A DNA stretch of 34,165 nucleotides from Candidatus Hydrogenedentota bacterium (GTDB taxonomy: Bacteria; Hydrogenedentota; Hydrogenedentia; Hydrogenedentales; CAITNO01): the NCBI GenBank assembly GCA_903893795.1, contig CAITNO010000019.1, positions 1 through 34,165 of the forward strand, read 5' to 3'. The notes beneath the pieces were generated by a model that saw only the letters and a list, made by a program, of their open reading frames with translations, had not been told where the DNA came from and made no database searches. The position numbers and the translations under genes were made by a program. Shown here one piece after another: positions 15,413-24,800 of the stretch. Position 1 is the stretch's first letter, and every line of letters begins with the position of its first letter.

Positions 15413-16284
15413 ATGGAACGAACATCACGGGAATGTCTGATTCAGCTCCTAAAGACGGCTGACCGCAGATTCATCGTCGCTTTTTTCGTCATACCCGCGC
15501 AGGCGGGTACCCAGGCTTGCCACGATGGCCGGCCAATCGGGAGATTGGCGTTCCCAAGAGGGACCGTTTTCCGTCTTGTCACCCTGTTGACGCTCGTGGC
15601 CTTGGGCACGGTGCCCATCGCCCAGGCGGAAGACCCCAACACCCTCACCCAGGCCGAAAAAGACAACGGCTGGCAGTTGCTTTTCGACGGAAAGACCACC
15701 GACGGCTGGCGCGGCTACAAATCAACCGCAATGCCCGCGAGTTGGACGGCGGAAAGCGGGGCGCTGCTGTCACGCCATGGACAGTATGGCACCACGGGCG
15801 ACATCGTCACCAAAGACGAATACGACAACTTCGAATTGACCCTTGAATGGAAAATGACCAAGGGTGGCAACAGTGGCATCATCTGCCGGGCGACCGAGGA
15901 CGGTGAACAGCCATGGGAGACCGGGTCCGAATACCAGATACTGGACAACACCGGCCACATGGACGGACTCAATCCACTGGCCTCCGCTGGGGCATGTTTT
16001 GCGGTGTTCGCCCCGGCCAGAGACGTGACCAAGCCGCTTGCCAGTGGAATCAGACACGGATCGTGGCCAATGGAAAGCATGTGGAGCACTGGATGAACGG
16101 CGAGAAGTTGCTGGAGTACGATATAGACACCGAAGCTTGGCGGGCCCATGTGAAGTCGAGCAGATACTATCTGACCGCCTATGGCAAGGGCGGTTGGGGC
16201 CTCAGCCCAAAAGGCCATATTGCCCTGCAGGATTACGGCGGCGCCATCGAGTTTCGCAACATCAAGATTCGTCCGTTCACGTGA
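15413..16284 (+). pseudogene. Frameshifted DUF1080 (3-keto-disaccharide hydrolase-like) gene
   Basis: Two frames together give one DUF1080 domain of about 290 residues. The first runs from 15413 to about 16045 and contains WQLLFDGKTTDGWRGY, TKDEYDNFELTLEWK, GGNSGIICRA and GSEYQILDN. The second, shifted by -1, resumes at 16045 with WNQTRIVANGKHVEHWMNG and ends YGGAIEFRNIKIRPFT at 16284. The join falls within about 16040-16046, where family members read G-x-WNQ, so one base is probably missing. Without the shift the product ends at 16096. GGGAGAGG precedes the ATG. The N-terminus is also odd: a VIPAQAGTQ-coding repeat (15492-15509 hairpin) sits before the signal-peptide-like stretch (LVTLLTLVALG, then AQAED). 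Intact DUF1080 proteins are exported glycoside-acting proteins. Decay or a sequencing error would both fit. Confidence 0.75.
15488..15515 (+). repeat. VIPAQAGIQ-type short interspersed repeat inside a gene
   Basis: TACCCGC, loop GCAG, GCGGGTA (15492-15509) is a perfect 7-bp hairpin, with GTC before and CCAGG after it. Read in frame it gives VIPAQAGTQ, the well-known false peptide of short dispersed palindromic repeats found in many bacterial genomes. Here it is in frame within the 5' part of the broken DUF1080 gene. Confidence 0.6.
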
Positions 16285-16353
16285 GAGGGACCGTGTGTTC
16301 CCGGTGGATGAAACAGGCTTATTGGAATTTTTGCACAGCGAAGAGGAGGCGTC

Positions 16354-17469
16354 ATGGCATTTCGGTTGGGTGAATATGTGGTGTATGGCGAGCTTTTCAA
16401 CAAGAGCAATTACTCCACACACGGGTACATAGTTTTGCGCGGGGAGAAGGAGGGCGAGGAAACTGTGCTGCACATGGAATTGACCGGCAACTGCGCCAAG
16501 GACCTGCGCGGCCGACATTTCCGGTTCATGCCTTCTGAGGACGAACGCAACGGACCCGTCTACCCTGCCGCACAATACTCCGGCCTTCAGCTGGGACAAA
16601 TCGGCCCGACCGGCGACATGACCGCGCAGGGCTGGGTGAAAGTCATGCCCTGTTCGGTGGAGGAGTTTATGCGCCGCGCCGAACTGGGCGAGGCACCGCC
16701 CACGGCATGGAAGCGAAAACTGTACCTTGAATGGTACAGCCAGAACGGGCGCGTCGTGATAGAAATGCCCGGCGCGATCGTGGAGGAATGCGTGCGCGAA
16801 CCGGAACACGCTCCGGATAGTGAGGAGGAGGACGAGGGGGACTGGGTGCCGCTGCCGAATCTGGCACTGCCGCCTGATTTGGATCAGGCAGCCCCCTCCG
16901 CCGGGCCGGGCATCACGATGTTCACCAATGACGAGGATGGGATGCACATCCGGGAATGGTCGCCGCAGGAAAACAACAGGGAAGAGGAGGAAGGTGACCC
17001 ATCGGAGAGGTCGCCCCTCCAGCAGCACCTGGATGCCGAATCGGCCGCCATCGACCGCATGCTGCACCAGTCTCCGGAGAACGAAGAGGCCTATGCCGAC
17101 GTCATCCCGGAAATGGAGCTGATGGATGAATGCATGGAACACCGCGAGGCACAGCCTCTCTTTCTGCTGCTGGAAGACACCAGCAAGCTTCCGCCGGACG
17201 GTGAACTGGATGACGCGCGGATTGAGGCGGAACTGAAGGGACTGCTCGTGCAGTTGGCCATGGTGGGCGTGGCGCTCGACGTGTGCGAGCATTTCACGCC
17301 CCGCGACTGTTACCGCCTGTTGCGGGACAAGGTGCTCTTGGAGCCCAACGCCTATCCCGAACTCGTCGGCACCGGCTGGGTGCAGCACGTGTCCACCTGG
17401 GAATACTGCAAGGAATGCGAGGAGGAAATGGACCGTAAGTACGGGGAAACGAAGGATCTACCGTTTTGA
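16354..17469 (+). CDS. Acidic two-part protein of unknown function
   Basis: Unrecognised 371-residue cytoplasmic protein with no signal peptide. GAGGAGG lies seven bases before the ATG at 16354. Residues 1-145 look like a compact beta-rich domain (FRLGEYVVYGELFNKSNYSTHGYIVLRG, LYLEWYSQNGRVVIEMPG). Residues about 150-240 are a low-complexity acidic linker with runs of Glu/Asp (EEEDEGDW, NREEEEGDP). Residues about 240-371 are helical, with a DDARIEAELKGLLVQLAMVGVALDVCEHFTPRDCYRLL section and a Cys pair near the end (YCKECEEEM). The C-terminal helical domain could bind another protein. Some 69 bases separate it from the broken DUF1080 gene. Function unknown. Confidence 0.65.
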   Translation: MAFRLGEYVVYGELFNKSNYSTHGYIVLRGEKEGEETVLHMELTGNCAKDLRGRHFRFMPSEDERNGPVYPAAQYSGLQLGQIGPTGDMTAQGWVKVMPCSVEEFMRRAELGEAPPTAWKRKLYLEWYSQNGRVVIEMPGAIVEECVREPEHAPDSEEEDEGDWVPLPNLALPPDLDQAAPSAGPGITMFTNDEDGMHIREWSPQENNREEEEGDPSERSPLQQHLDAESAAIDRMLHQSPENEEAYADVIPEMELMDECMEHREAQPLFLLLEDTSKLPPDGELDDARIEAELKGLLVQLAMVGVALDVCEHFTPRDCYRLLRDKVLLEPNAYPELVGTGWVQHVSTWEYCKECEEEMDRKYGETKDLPF

Positions 17470-17512
17470 TTTTCATAGGCACGGCGCGAGTCTTGGCTGG
17501 AGAATGCCTGCC

Positions 17513-19159
17513 ATGACGATTCCCTGGTGGCACAAGACGACGGTATACCAGATCTACCCGCGCTCGTTCCACGACGCGAACGGCGACGGCATCGGCGACC
17601 TGCGCGGAATCATCGGGAAGCTGGACTACGTCCGGAACCTCGGCTTCGAGACCATTTGGGTCTCACCGTTCTACCTGAGTCCGCTGGCCGACCACGGCTA
17701 CGACATCACGGACTATGACAGCGTGGCGCCCGAATACGGGACGATGGAAGATTTCGAGGAACTGCTCGAAGAGGCGCACCGGCGCGGACTCAAGGTGCTG
17801 CTCGATATGGTACTCAGCCATACCTCCGACCAGCACCCCTGGTTCCTCGAATCGCGCCAATCCCTCAGCGGCCCGAAGGCGGACTGGTACATCTGGCGGG
17901 ATGGTTCGCCCCGCCGTCCGCCCAACAATTGGGTGGCCTTCCCGGGCGGCGGCGCGTGGCACTACGCACCGGAACGCGGCCAGTGGTATATGGCGTCCTT
18001 TCTGCCCTTTCAGCCGGACCTAAACTGGCGCAATCCCGAAGTTAAGGACGCCATGTTCGACGTGGTCCGACGCTGGCTGCGGCGGGGCGTGGACGGCTTC
18101 CGGCTTGACCTCTTCAGCGCGCTCATGAAGGATGCGCAATTCCGGAACAACCCCCTTCAGCCTGGGCTGTACGACGGCGGAATGCCCGGCCTCCACAATC
18201 CGTGCATGCAGCACAACCATCCCGATATCTTCCCCTTCTGCCAGAAACTGCGCAATGTAATGCGCGAGTTCGGCGAACCGGAGCGCATCCTGCTCGGGGA
18301 GGCCATGGGCGACAAGCGGGAGGTGCGACAACTGTTGGGCGGCGAAACGAACGACGGGCTGAACCTGGCGTTCCTCTTCGACATGATCTTCCTGCTTCCC
18401 TGGCAACGCCGGGCGAAGTGGTTCCGCAACCTCGTGGCCGAATTCGAAAAACGCTTTCCCCCGCCTTTCCAGCCCACCTACGTCTTTGGCAACCACGACA
18501 TGCGGCGGCTCATGAGCCGCATCGGCGGCGACATGGAACTCGCGAAGATGCTGGCGGTGTTTCAACTGACGGCGCGGGGCGTGCCCACGGTGTACATGGG
18601 CGAGGAAATCGGAATGACCGACCTGTTCATTCCAAAATCGCAGGCCCAGGACCCCGTGTCAAAACTGTGGGACCGCGTGCCCGACGCGGTGCGGAAATGG
18701 CTGCCCATCAACCTCAACCGGGACATGAACCGCACACCGATGCAATGGACCGCGGGACCAAATGCGGGTTTCTGTCTGCAGGACGCCGTGCCGTGGCTGC
18801 CGGTCAATGAAAAAAGCAAACGCGACTGCAATGTGGAAAGCCAGACGGTCGCGCCGCACTCACTGCTCAACCTGTACCGGGCGCTCTTGAAACTGCGCCG
18901 CGAGTTGCCCGCCCTGCACGCCGGATCGCTCACGCTCCTGGACAAAGTTCCCGCCAATGTGTTCGGCCATGTGCGCCGCCACGGGGACCAGTCGGTGGCC
19001 GTCCTGATCAACTTTGGAAAACGCTCGACCACCGTTTCACTGGACAGCTTCTGCGAACTGCTGCTCAGCACCTCGGAGCAGACCCGGGTCGACCGGAACA
19101 GCGTCAACGTGCCCGCACACACGGCGGTAGCCGTAACGTTGTACCCGGGTCACGGGTAA
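17513..19159 (+). CDS. GH13 alpha-glucosidase
   Basis: Cytoplasmic retaining alpha-glucosidase of glycoside hydrolase family 13, hydrolysing or transferring alpha-glucosyl units from oligosaccharides. The start at 17513 (548 residues) is preferred over ATG 17504 because GGAGA is correctly spaced only for the later one. The TIM barrel begins WWHKTTVYQIYPRSF. Region I is DMVLSHTSDQHPWF (Ser where many members have Asn, as in the GH13_23 group). Region II is GFRLDLFSA with nucleophile Asp199. Region III is LLGEAMG with acid/base Glu263. Region IV is FGNHDMRR with Asp329. A beta-sandwich C-terminal domain follows (VAVLINFGKRSTTVSLD). No signal peptide. Substrate could be maltose, sucrose or isomalto-oligosaccharides; subfamily 23 is my best guess. 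Confidence 0.9.
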   Translation: MTIPWWHKTTVYQIYPRSFHDANGDGIGDLRGIIGKLDYVRNLGFETIWVSPFYLSPLADHGYDITDYDSVAPEYGTMEDFEELLEEAHRRGLKVLLDMVLSHTSDQHPWFLESRQSLSGPKADWYIWRDGSPRRPPNNWVAFPGGGAWHYAPERGQWYMASFLPFQPDLNWRNPEVKDAMFDVVRRWLRRGVDGFRLDLFSALMKDAQFRNNPLQPGLYDGGMPGLHNPCMQHNHPDIFPFCQKLRNVMREFGEPERILLGEAMGDKREVRQLLGGETNDGLNLAFLFDMIFLLPWQRRAKWFRNLVAEFEKRFPPPFQPTYVFGNHDMRRLMSRIGGDMELAKMLAVFQLTARGVPTVYMGEEIGMTDLFIPKSQAQDPVSKLWDRVPDAVRKWLPINLNRDMNRTPMQWTAGPNAGFCLQDAVPWLPVNEKSKRDCNVESQTVAPHSLLNLYRALLKLRRELPALHAGSLTLLDKVPANVFGHVRRHGDQSVAVLINFGKRSTTVSLDSFCELLLSTSEQTRVDRNSVNVPAHTAVAVTLYPGHG

Positions 19160-19236
19160 TGCGTGGCCGTGATGGCTTGCCGGGGCCGCAAGGCAAAATG
19201 GGGTCGTCAGGCCCAATATCAGCCGCGTTTGGAGTC

Positions 19237-19265
19237 TTGAATCACCCTGTGGCACCTGCTAGGAT
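19237..19265 (+). promoter_or_regulatory. Promoter of transporter-kinase-heme protein unit
   Basis: TTGAAT (19237-19242), 17 bases, TAGGAT (19260-19265), with TGC directly before the -10. Spacing is ideal. It lies about 120 bases before the transporter start, leaving a 5' leader of roughly 110 bases. Confidence 0.6.
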
Positions 19266-19273
19266 TGAATCCT
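19261..19273 (+). promoter_or_regulatory. Operator-like dyad over the -10 box
   Basis: AGGAT, TGA, ATCCT is a perfect 5-bp dyad whose left arm is inside the -10 hexamer and whose right arm covers the expected transcription start. A bound repressor would block polymerase. It is short, so chance is possible. Confidence 0.35.
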
Positions 19274-19384
19274 GAATTTAGGGTCAAAGATGCCTTCAGA
19301 TGCATGCGGTCTGAGTGGCGGCATTGTCGGCTTCGCACACCGTGCCCGCACCGGCTTCGGTCGTGCGACAGGGAAAGGCAAGGG

Positions 19385-20965
19385 ATGATGTTGCTGGATT
19401 TCTTCAAGACCGGTCCCGACCTGCCGCTGCTGGCGGACAAGGAGGGGATTCGGCGCCTTTACGAACGGAAGCGGCGCACCGTCTTTCTCGGCCTCATCTT
19501 CGGCTACAGCTTCTTCTATGTCTGCCGCCTCACCATCTCGGTCGCCAAGAAACCCATCATTGACAGCGGCGTGCTCGATGCGGAACAGTTGGGGACCATT
19601 GGGTCCGCCTTCTTTCTGGTCTATGCCTTCGGCAAGCTGACCAACGGATTTCTGGCCGACCGAAGCAATATCGGCCGTTTCATGTCCACGGGCCTGCTGG
19701 TCTCGGCCGCCCTTCTGGTCATCTTCGGATTCACCCACGCATTCTGGCTGTTTGTCCTGCTCTGGGGCGTCAGCGGCTGGTTTCAGGCGATGGGTTCGGC
19801 CCCCAGCGGCGCGTCCATTTCGCAGTGGTTCAGCAACAGGGAGCGCGGCACCCGCTACGCCATTTGGAGTTCCGCCCACCCCCTCGGCGAAGGCCTCAGC
19901 ATGGTGATCACCGCGACGGTCATCTCCTACTTCGGCTGGCGCTGGGGTTTCTGGATGGCGGGCTCCGTATCCATCGTGGTCGCGCTGATCCTGTACTGGA
20001 TGCTTGCCGACCGCCCCCGCGCCTATGGCCTGCCCACGGTCGCCGACTACAAGGACGACCATCCAGCAGAGACCGTTCGCCATGACGATGATGTGAACCG
20101 AGCGCAGTTTGAGGTGCTCAAGAACCCCTACATCTGGATTCTCGGACTCTCCTGCACGACGGTGTACATTGCCCGCTACGGCATCAACAGCTGGGGACCC
20201 ATGTACCTGCAGGAGTCGAAAGACTACACGCTCATCACGGCGGGGCTGGTGCTTGGCTGGGCAAAGACTTTTGAATTGACGGGCGCCATCACTTCGGGAT
20301 TCGTGTCCGATTTCTTCTTCCGCGCGCGCCGAAACGTCACCACGCTCCTGTACGGCCTCATCCTCATTGCCGGGCTGGTCGTGCTGTACATGAGCCCGTC
20401 CACCCATATCGCCGACATGGACCTGTCGTCAAAAGAAGTTTTCAAACAGGGGCCCGTGAACGACTCGCTGCGTCAACTGTTCCAACAGAAACAGATTGAG
20501 CTTCCCGCCCGGACCACCGTGGATTTCCATGAGGGGAAGAAGGATGAAAACAACGTTTGGCTGGTGAAGAACGACCGATGGTATCTCTTCTGGACGGGAT
20601 ATGCCGTGGAACAGACGCCGAGCCGCCTGAAGATCACCGCGAAGTACCGCCTTTCCACCCTGGCCGGGGTGGCCCTGTTCTGCTTCGGCCTGGGCGGCAC
20701 GCTCGTGTTTGTGGGGGGGCTCATCGCCATCGACATCTGCTCCAAACGGGCCAGCGGCGCCGCCATGGGCATGATTGGCATGTTCAGTTATCTCGGCGCG
20801 TCCCTGCAGGACTGGGTCAGCGGCAAATTGATTCATGCGGGCGCCATCACCGTGGACGGCCATCCCATACACGACTTCAACAATGCCTTTCTCTTCTGGA
20901 TGGGCGCCGCCGTGGCGTCCGTGGTGTTTGCGTGCCTCCTCTGGAATGTGAAAGCGAAGGACTGA
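19385..20965 (+). CDS. GlpT/UhpT-like organophosphate antiporter with periplasmic insert
   Basis: Major facilitator superfamily transporter of the organophosphate:phosphate antiporter type, 526 residues from ATG 19385 (ATG 19388 equally possible; GGGAAAGG precedes both). Twelve membrane helices can be placed. TM1 carries FFYVCRLTISVAKKPII, TM2 AFFLVYAFGKLTNGFLADR, TM4-5 WFQAMGSAPSGASISQWF, and the GWRWGFWMAG block is typical of GlpT/UhpC relatives. Between TM9 and TM10 (about residues 340-420) lies an extra hydrophilic stretch that by topology faces the periplasm; E. coli GlpT has only a short loop there. The next gene, a sugar kinase 5 bases on, suggests uptake and phosphorylation of one compound. 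The substrate may be a sugar phosphate or another polyol; the family alone does not decide it. Confidence 0.83.
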   Translation: MMLLDFFKTGPDLPLLADKEGIRRLYERKRRTVFLGLIFGYSFFYVCRLTISVAKKPIIDSGVLDAEQLGTIGSAFFLVYAFGKLTNGFLADRSNIGRFMSTGLLVSAALLVIFGFTHAFWLFVLLWGVSGWFQAMGSAPSGASISQWFSNRERGTRYAIWSSAHPLGEGLSMVITATVISYFGWRWGFWMAGSVSIVVALILYWMLADRPRAYGLPTVADYKDDHPAETVRHDDDVNRAQFEVLKNPYIWILGLSCTTVYIARYGINSWGPMYLQESKDYTLITAGLVLGWAKTFELTGAITSGFVSDFFFRARRNVTTLLYGLILIAGLVVLYMSPSTHIADMDLSSKEVFKQGPVNDSLRQLFQQKQIELPARTTVDFHEGKKDENNVWLVKNDRWYLFWTGYAVEQTPSRLKITAKYRLSTLAGVALFCFGLGGTLVFVGGLIAIDICSKRASGAAMGMIGMFSYLGASLQDWVSGKLIHAGAITVDGHPIHDFNNAFLFWMGAAVASVVFACLLWNVKAKD

Positions 20966-20970
20966 TATCC

Positions 20971-21834
20971 ATGACTCATTGCGACCTGCTGATTCTCGGG
21001 GCCGTTTCCAAAGACATCATCATCACGCCCGAGGAGACGGAGTATTCCATCGGCGGCGCCGTGGTCTATTCCTCCGTTGCCCTGCAGCACCTCGGAGCCA
21101 GCATTCTGGCGGTGACCAAGCTCAATCCTGAGGACCGGTCGGCGCTGGAGGTGTTTGAGCGCCACGGCGTGCCGCACAGCTTCCGCGAATCCCCGCATAC
21201 GACATCCATCCGCAACACCTACCACACCGCGGACCGGGACCGGCGCACCTGCGAGGCCCTGGGCATGGCCGCGCCGTTTACGCTGGATGATGTGCCGGAG
21301 GATGTCAGCGCCGATGTCTATTACCTCGGCGGCCTCATGAAAGGCGAGTTCCCCGAGCCGTTCGTGCTGGCCATGTGCGAGCGCGGCAAGGTCGCCATTG
21401 ACGCCCAAGGCTTCATGCGGGTCAACGACAACGGCCCCATGGTCTTCCGCGACTGGGACAAAAAGAGGGAAGTGGTCGCCGCCGTCCACTATCTCAAGAC
21501 CGACCACGCCGAGGCGGAGACTCTGACGGGAGAGACCGACCGCAGGCTTGCCGCGAAGATTCTGGCCTCCTGGGGCGCGAAAGAGGTCATGCTTACCCAT
21601 CACACCGAAGTGCTGGTCTGCGTGAATGGGGAGATATTCGCAGCCCCCTTCACACCGCGCAACCTCTCGGGCCGCACCGGCCGCGGCGACACCTGTTTCG
21701 CCTCCTACTGTTACTGGCGGCAGAACCACAGCCCGGAGGAAGCCTGCCGCTTCGCGGCGGCGGTCACCTCCCTCAAAATGGAGCGGCCCGGCCCCTTCAT
21801 TGGCAGCCTTGACGATGTAATTATTCCAGACTAA
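20971..21834 (+). CDS. PfkB-family sugar or nucleoside kinase
   Basis: 287-residue ATP-dependent kinase of the ribokinase/PfkB family. The ATG at 20971 follows the transporter stop by five bases. The frame is open far upstream inside the transporter gene but reads as its shadow there; MTHCDLLILGAVSKDII is the normal family beginning. The N-terminal glycine motif is SIGGAVVYSSVALQHLG. The C-terminal anion-hole/base motif is TGRGDT with catalytic Asp240, instead of the common TGAGD. There is little lid sequence, so it resembles short PfkB members. Likely phosphorylates the product brought in by, or derived from, the adjacent transporter's substrate. The heme protein gene begins 27 bases later. 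Confidence 0.82.
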   Translation: MTHCDLLILGAVSKDIIITPEETEYSIGGAVVYSSVALQHLGASILAVTKLNPEDRSALEVFERHGVPHSFRESPHTTSIRNTYHTADRDRRTCEALGMAAPFTLDDVPEDVSADVYYLGGLMKGEFPEPFVLAMCERGKVAIDAQGFMRVNDNGPMVFRDWDKKREVVAAVHYLKTDHAEAETLTGETDRRLAAKILASWGAKEVMLTHHTEVLVCVNGEIFAAPFTPRNLSGRTGRGDTCFASYCYWRQNHSPEEACRFAAAVTSLKMERPGPFIGSLDDVIIPD

Positions 21835-21861
21835 TGCGCATGCAGCAGAAGCGTTGAGCCC

Positions 21862-24800
21862 ATGAACTTGGAATTCGACCTCTCCGAACATCGCAGGAAC
21901 CGAAGAACATTGCACAGAAGTATCTTGCCGAAAATCGCGGGACTGTGGCTGGTGCTGCTGGGCCTCTCTTCGACGGTGTTTGCCGTTGACCGGGTGCCGT
22001 CCCTGCCCGATCCCTGTGTCGCCCATCCGGAAGCGCGGAGCGTCACGGCGGGTGAAATGCGGAAGCTGGTCGAAGACGACTGGCTGCGCAGCCTCCAACG
22101 CCCCGTCACGACCCAGTCGGATGCGGCCGGCGCGTGCGACGGCGTCAAAAACGGTGCCTACGGATTCCACACGAACCAGGAACCCAACCCCTGGTGGCAG
22201 GTGGACTTGGGGCCAGACAAAGTGGTTGGGCGGATGCTTGTTTACAACCGGCTCGACTACGCCCCCGGGCTGCACAACGCGGACACGCTGCAAATATTCT
22301 CCTCTGATGACGGCAAGAACTGGAACCTGTGCCATGACAACAAGGGAATCCATTTCGGCGGGATCAGCGGCGCGCCGCCCCTTGAAGTTTCCTTTGGCGG
22401 CCAAGGATTGAAAACCCGCTTCCTCCGTCTTGTGATTCCGAGTGCCGCGCCCATCTTTCTCCATCTCGACGAGGTCGAGGTCTATGCCCTTGGAGACAAC
22501 GTGAAGAATATCGCCCTGGGCCGCCCTGCGGACCAGAGCAGTCTCAGTCCCTGGTCCACGGCCAAGACGGCCATCACGGCGGAATATCCCATACCGGCGT
22601 GTATTGACCGTGCGAAAAAGGAGGCATCCCGCCTCCTTGAGCAGGGGTTGGACGTCAATCCCATGCTGAACGAATTGGACGCAACGGCCGCGCGCTTCGC
22701 CGCTTTGCCCGCGAAGGCCCCGGAGGAGGCCCTGCGCGGGCTCTATCTGGAAGTCCGCTGGATGCTTCGGCGGCTCGTGCTGCGCAATCCCCTGCTGGAC
22801 TTCGACCGGTTGCTTTTCGTCAAACGCTTCACCCAAGAGACCTATCCCGATGTCTGCCTGAACCACATGCCCTGGGTTTCCAAACCCGGTGGAGACCTTT
22901 GCGTGCTCTCCCCCGGTCCGGAGAGCCAGGGACTCTTCGCCTCCCTTGCGGACCTTCGCGACAAAGCTTCCGATACGCCCGCCGTCACGGTGAGTGCGCT
23001 GCTCAGCAACGCCCTGGGACCGGGGCATGTGCACGGGATGGACCTGTGGTATGACGGCAGCCGCATCGTGTTCGGCTATGCCCGCGCGAAGAGCGCGGAC
23101 CCTACGGAAGGCTGGCTGGACCGCGCGCAGAGCTACCGGCTGCGCCGCGAAGTGGAGCCCATTCATATCTTCGAACTGCGGCTCGATGACGGAAATGTCC
23201 GCCAACTTACCTCCGGCGAGTGGAGCGACCTCGACCCGACCTATACCCCCGGCGGCGACATCGTCTTCGTTTCAGAGCGCTGCGGCACTTCGCTGCAATG
23301 CAACGAGTATGACAAGGACGAGACAAGCTGCAATCTCTATGTGATGAGGCCGGACGGCGGCGGCATCCGCAGGCTCAGCGCCAACAAGGACGGCGATTAT
23401 CTGCCGCACTGCCTGGACAACGGCATGGTCGCCTACACCCGCTGGGAATACCACGAGCGAAGCTGGGCTTTCATCCAGTCCCCCTGGGTCATCCGGCCGG
23501 ACGGCACGGGCGCCGACGCCATCTTCAAGCAGCACTTCGTTAATCCCTGGGCAATCGAGGAGACCCGGTCCATACCGGGCAGCGGCAAACTGGTCGCCAT
23601 TGCGGCGGGCCATCACACCCTTCCCGTCGGGCCGTTGGTGCTGCTGGACCACCGCAAGGGCATCAACGAGCCCCACGGCATCGGCATTGTGACGCCGAAC
23701 ATCAATCCGCCGGAAGGTGGAATGGACGGCGCCCCCGTGCCCGAGGGCGGTGTGTCCGACTACGACGGCTTCTACGGCACGCCCTGGGCACTGTCCGAAA
23801 AGTCCTTCCTTGTCTCCTACACCCACGGAAGCAAGACCACCGAACCCACCGGTTACGGGCTCTATTATGTGGACGTGTACGGGAACAAGGAACTCGTCTT
23901 CCGCGACCCGCTCATCTCCTGTTTCTCGCCCATTCCCCTGCGCCCAAGGACGCTCCCTGCCGTGCTCCCGGATGGGGCGAATCTTGCGGCAAAAGGCGCG
24001 CTGTGCATCGTGAACAATATCGGCCACGGCAGCGCCGACATTCCGGCGGGCAAGATACGCTATCTCCGCATCGCCGAGCCGGTCGGCTGGCCCTATGACA
24101 ATGAGACCGGCGGACATCGCTACGGCGAGGACCACCGCTATGGCGGTCCCGGTGCGGAGCGGAAGAACCTGACCAACTGGACGCCGGTGCGCATCCTGGG
24201 CGATGCGCCGGTGCTTCCCGACGGGAGCGTGCGTTTCCGCGTTCCCGCGGACACGGCGGTGTATTTTCAGTTGCTCGACGAGAACCGCATGGAACTGCGA
24301 CGGATGCGGTCCTTCATCAGTTTCCAGCCGGGAGAACTTCGCGGATGCGCAGGTTGCCACGAAAGCCGGGCGGGCGCGCCCATGCAGCCAGGAGAGAGAA
24401 CCACGGAAGCCCTCAGGAAGGGCTCCGATGTCCTGCTCCCGGCCCCTTGGGGAGACCGGCCCATCAATTTCCTGCGGGACGTGCAGCCCGTGCTCGACAA
24501 ACACTGCGTGAAATGCCACGGAGGGCTCAAACCCGCCGGTGCGCTGGACTTCTCCGGAGGGTTGATCTCTTTTGACGAGCAGGTCGTCGGCTACGGGCAC
24601 AACCGCGCCTATGAGACCATTCTGGCCAACAGCCTGATTTCCATGTCCGCGGCCCGCGCACAGGACGCCAGCATTACCCCGCCGGGCGCCTACGGCTCCC
24701 TCAAGAGCAGACTTATTTCTGTGCTCGACGATGAAAAACATCCAGGAAACATGCGGCTCAGCACGGAGGAGCGGCTGCGGCTGTCCATGTGGATAGACGC

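Noticed and set aside
16038..16046. Programmed -1 ribosomal frameshift in the DUF1080 gene
   Set aside because: No slippery heptamer and no strong downstream stem at the join; a lost base or sequence error is simpler.
19174..19194. Stem after the GH13 gene (TTGCC/GGCAA) as terminator
   Set aside because: Only five pairs, large loop and no T-run.
19265..19384. N-terminal extension of the transporter from ATG 19265
   Set aside because: Forty basic, Cys-rich residues with no RBS, lying on the promoter; the start at 19385 fits GlpT-like proteins.
20557..20970. Upstream extension of the PfkB kinase frame into the transporter gene
   Set aside because: The sequence before ATG 20971 is an out-of-frame reading of transporter codons; the kinase family starts at MTHCDLLILGA.
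20833..23205. 790-codon antisense open frame across kinase and heme protein genes
   Set aside because: It spans two well-supported genes on the other strand and shows no domain; a GC-rich artefact.
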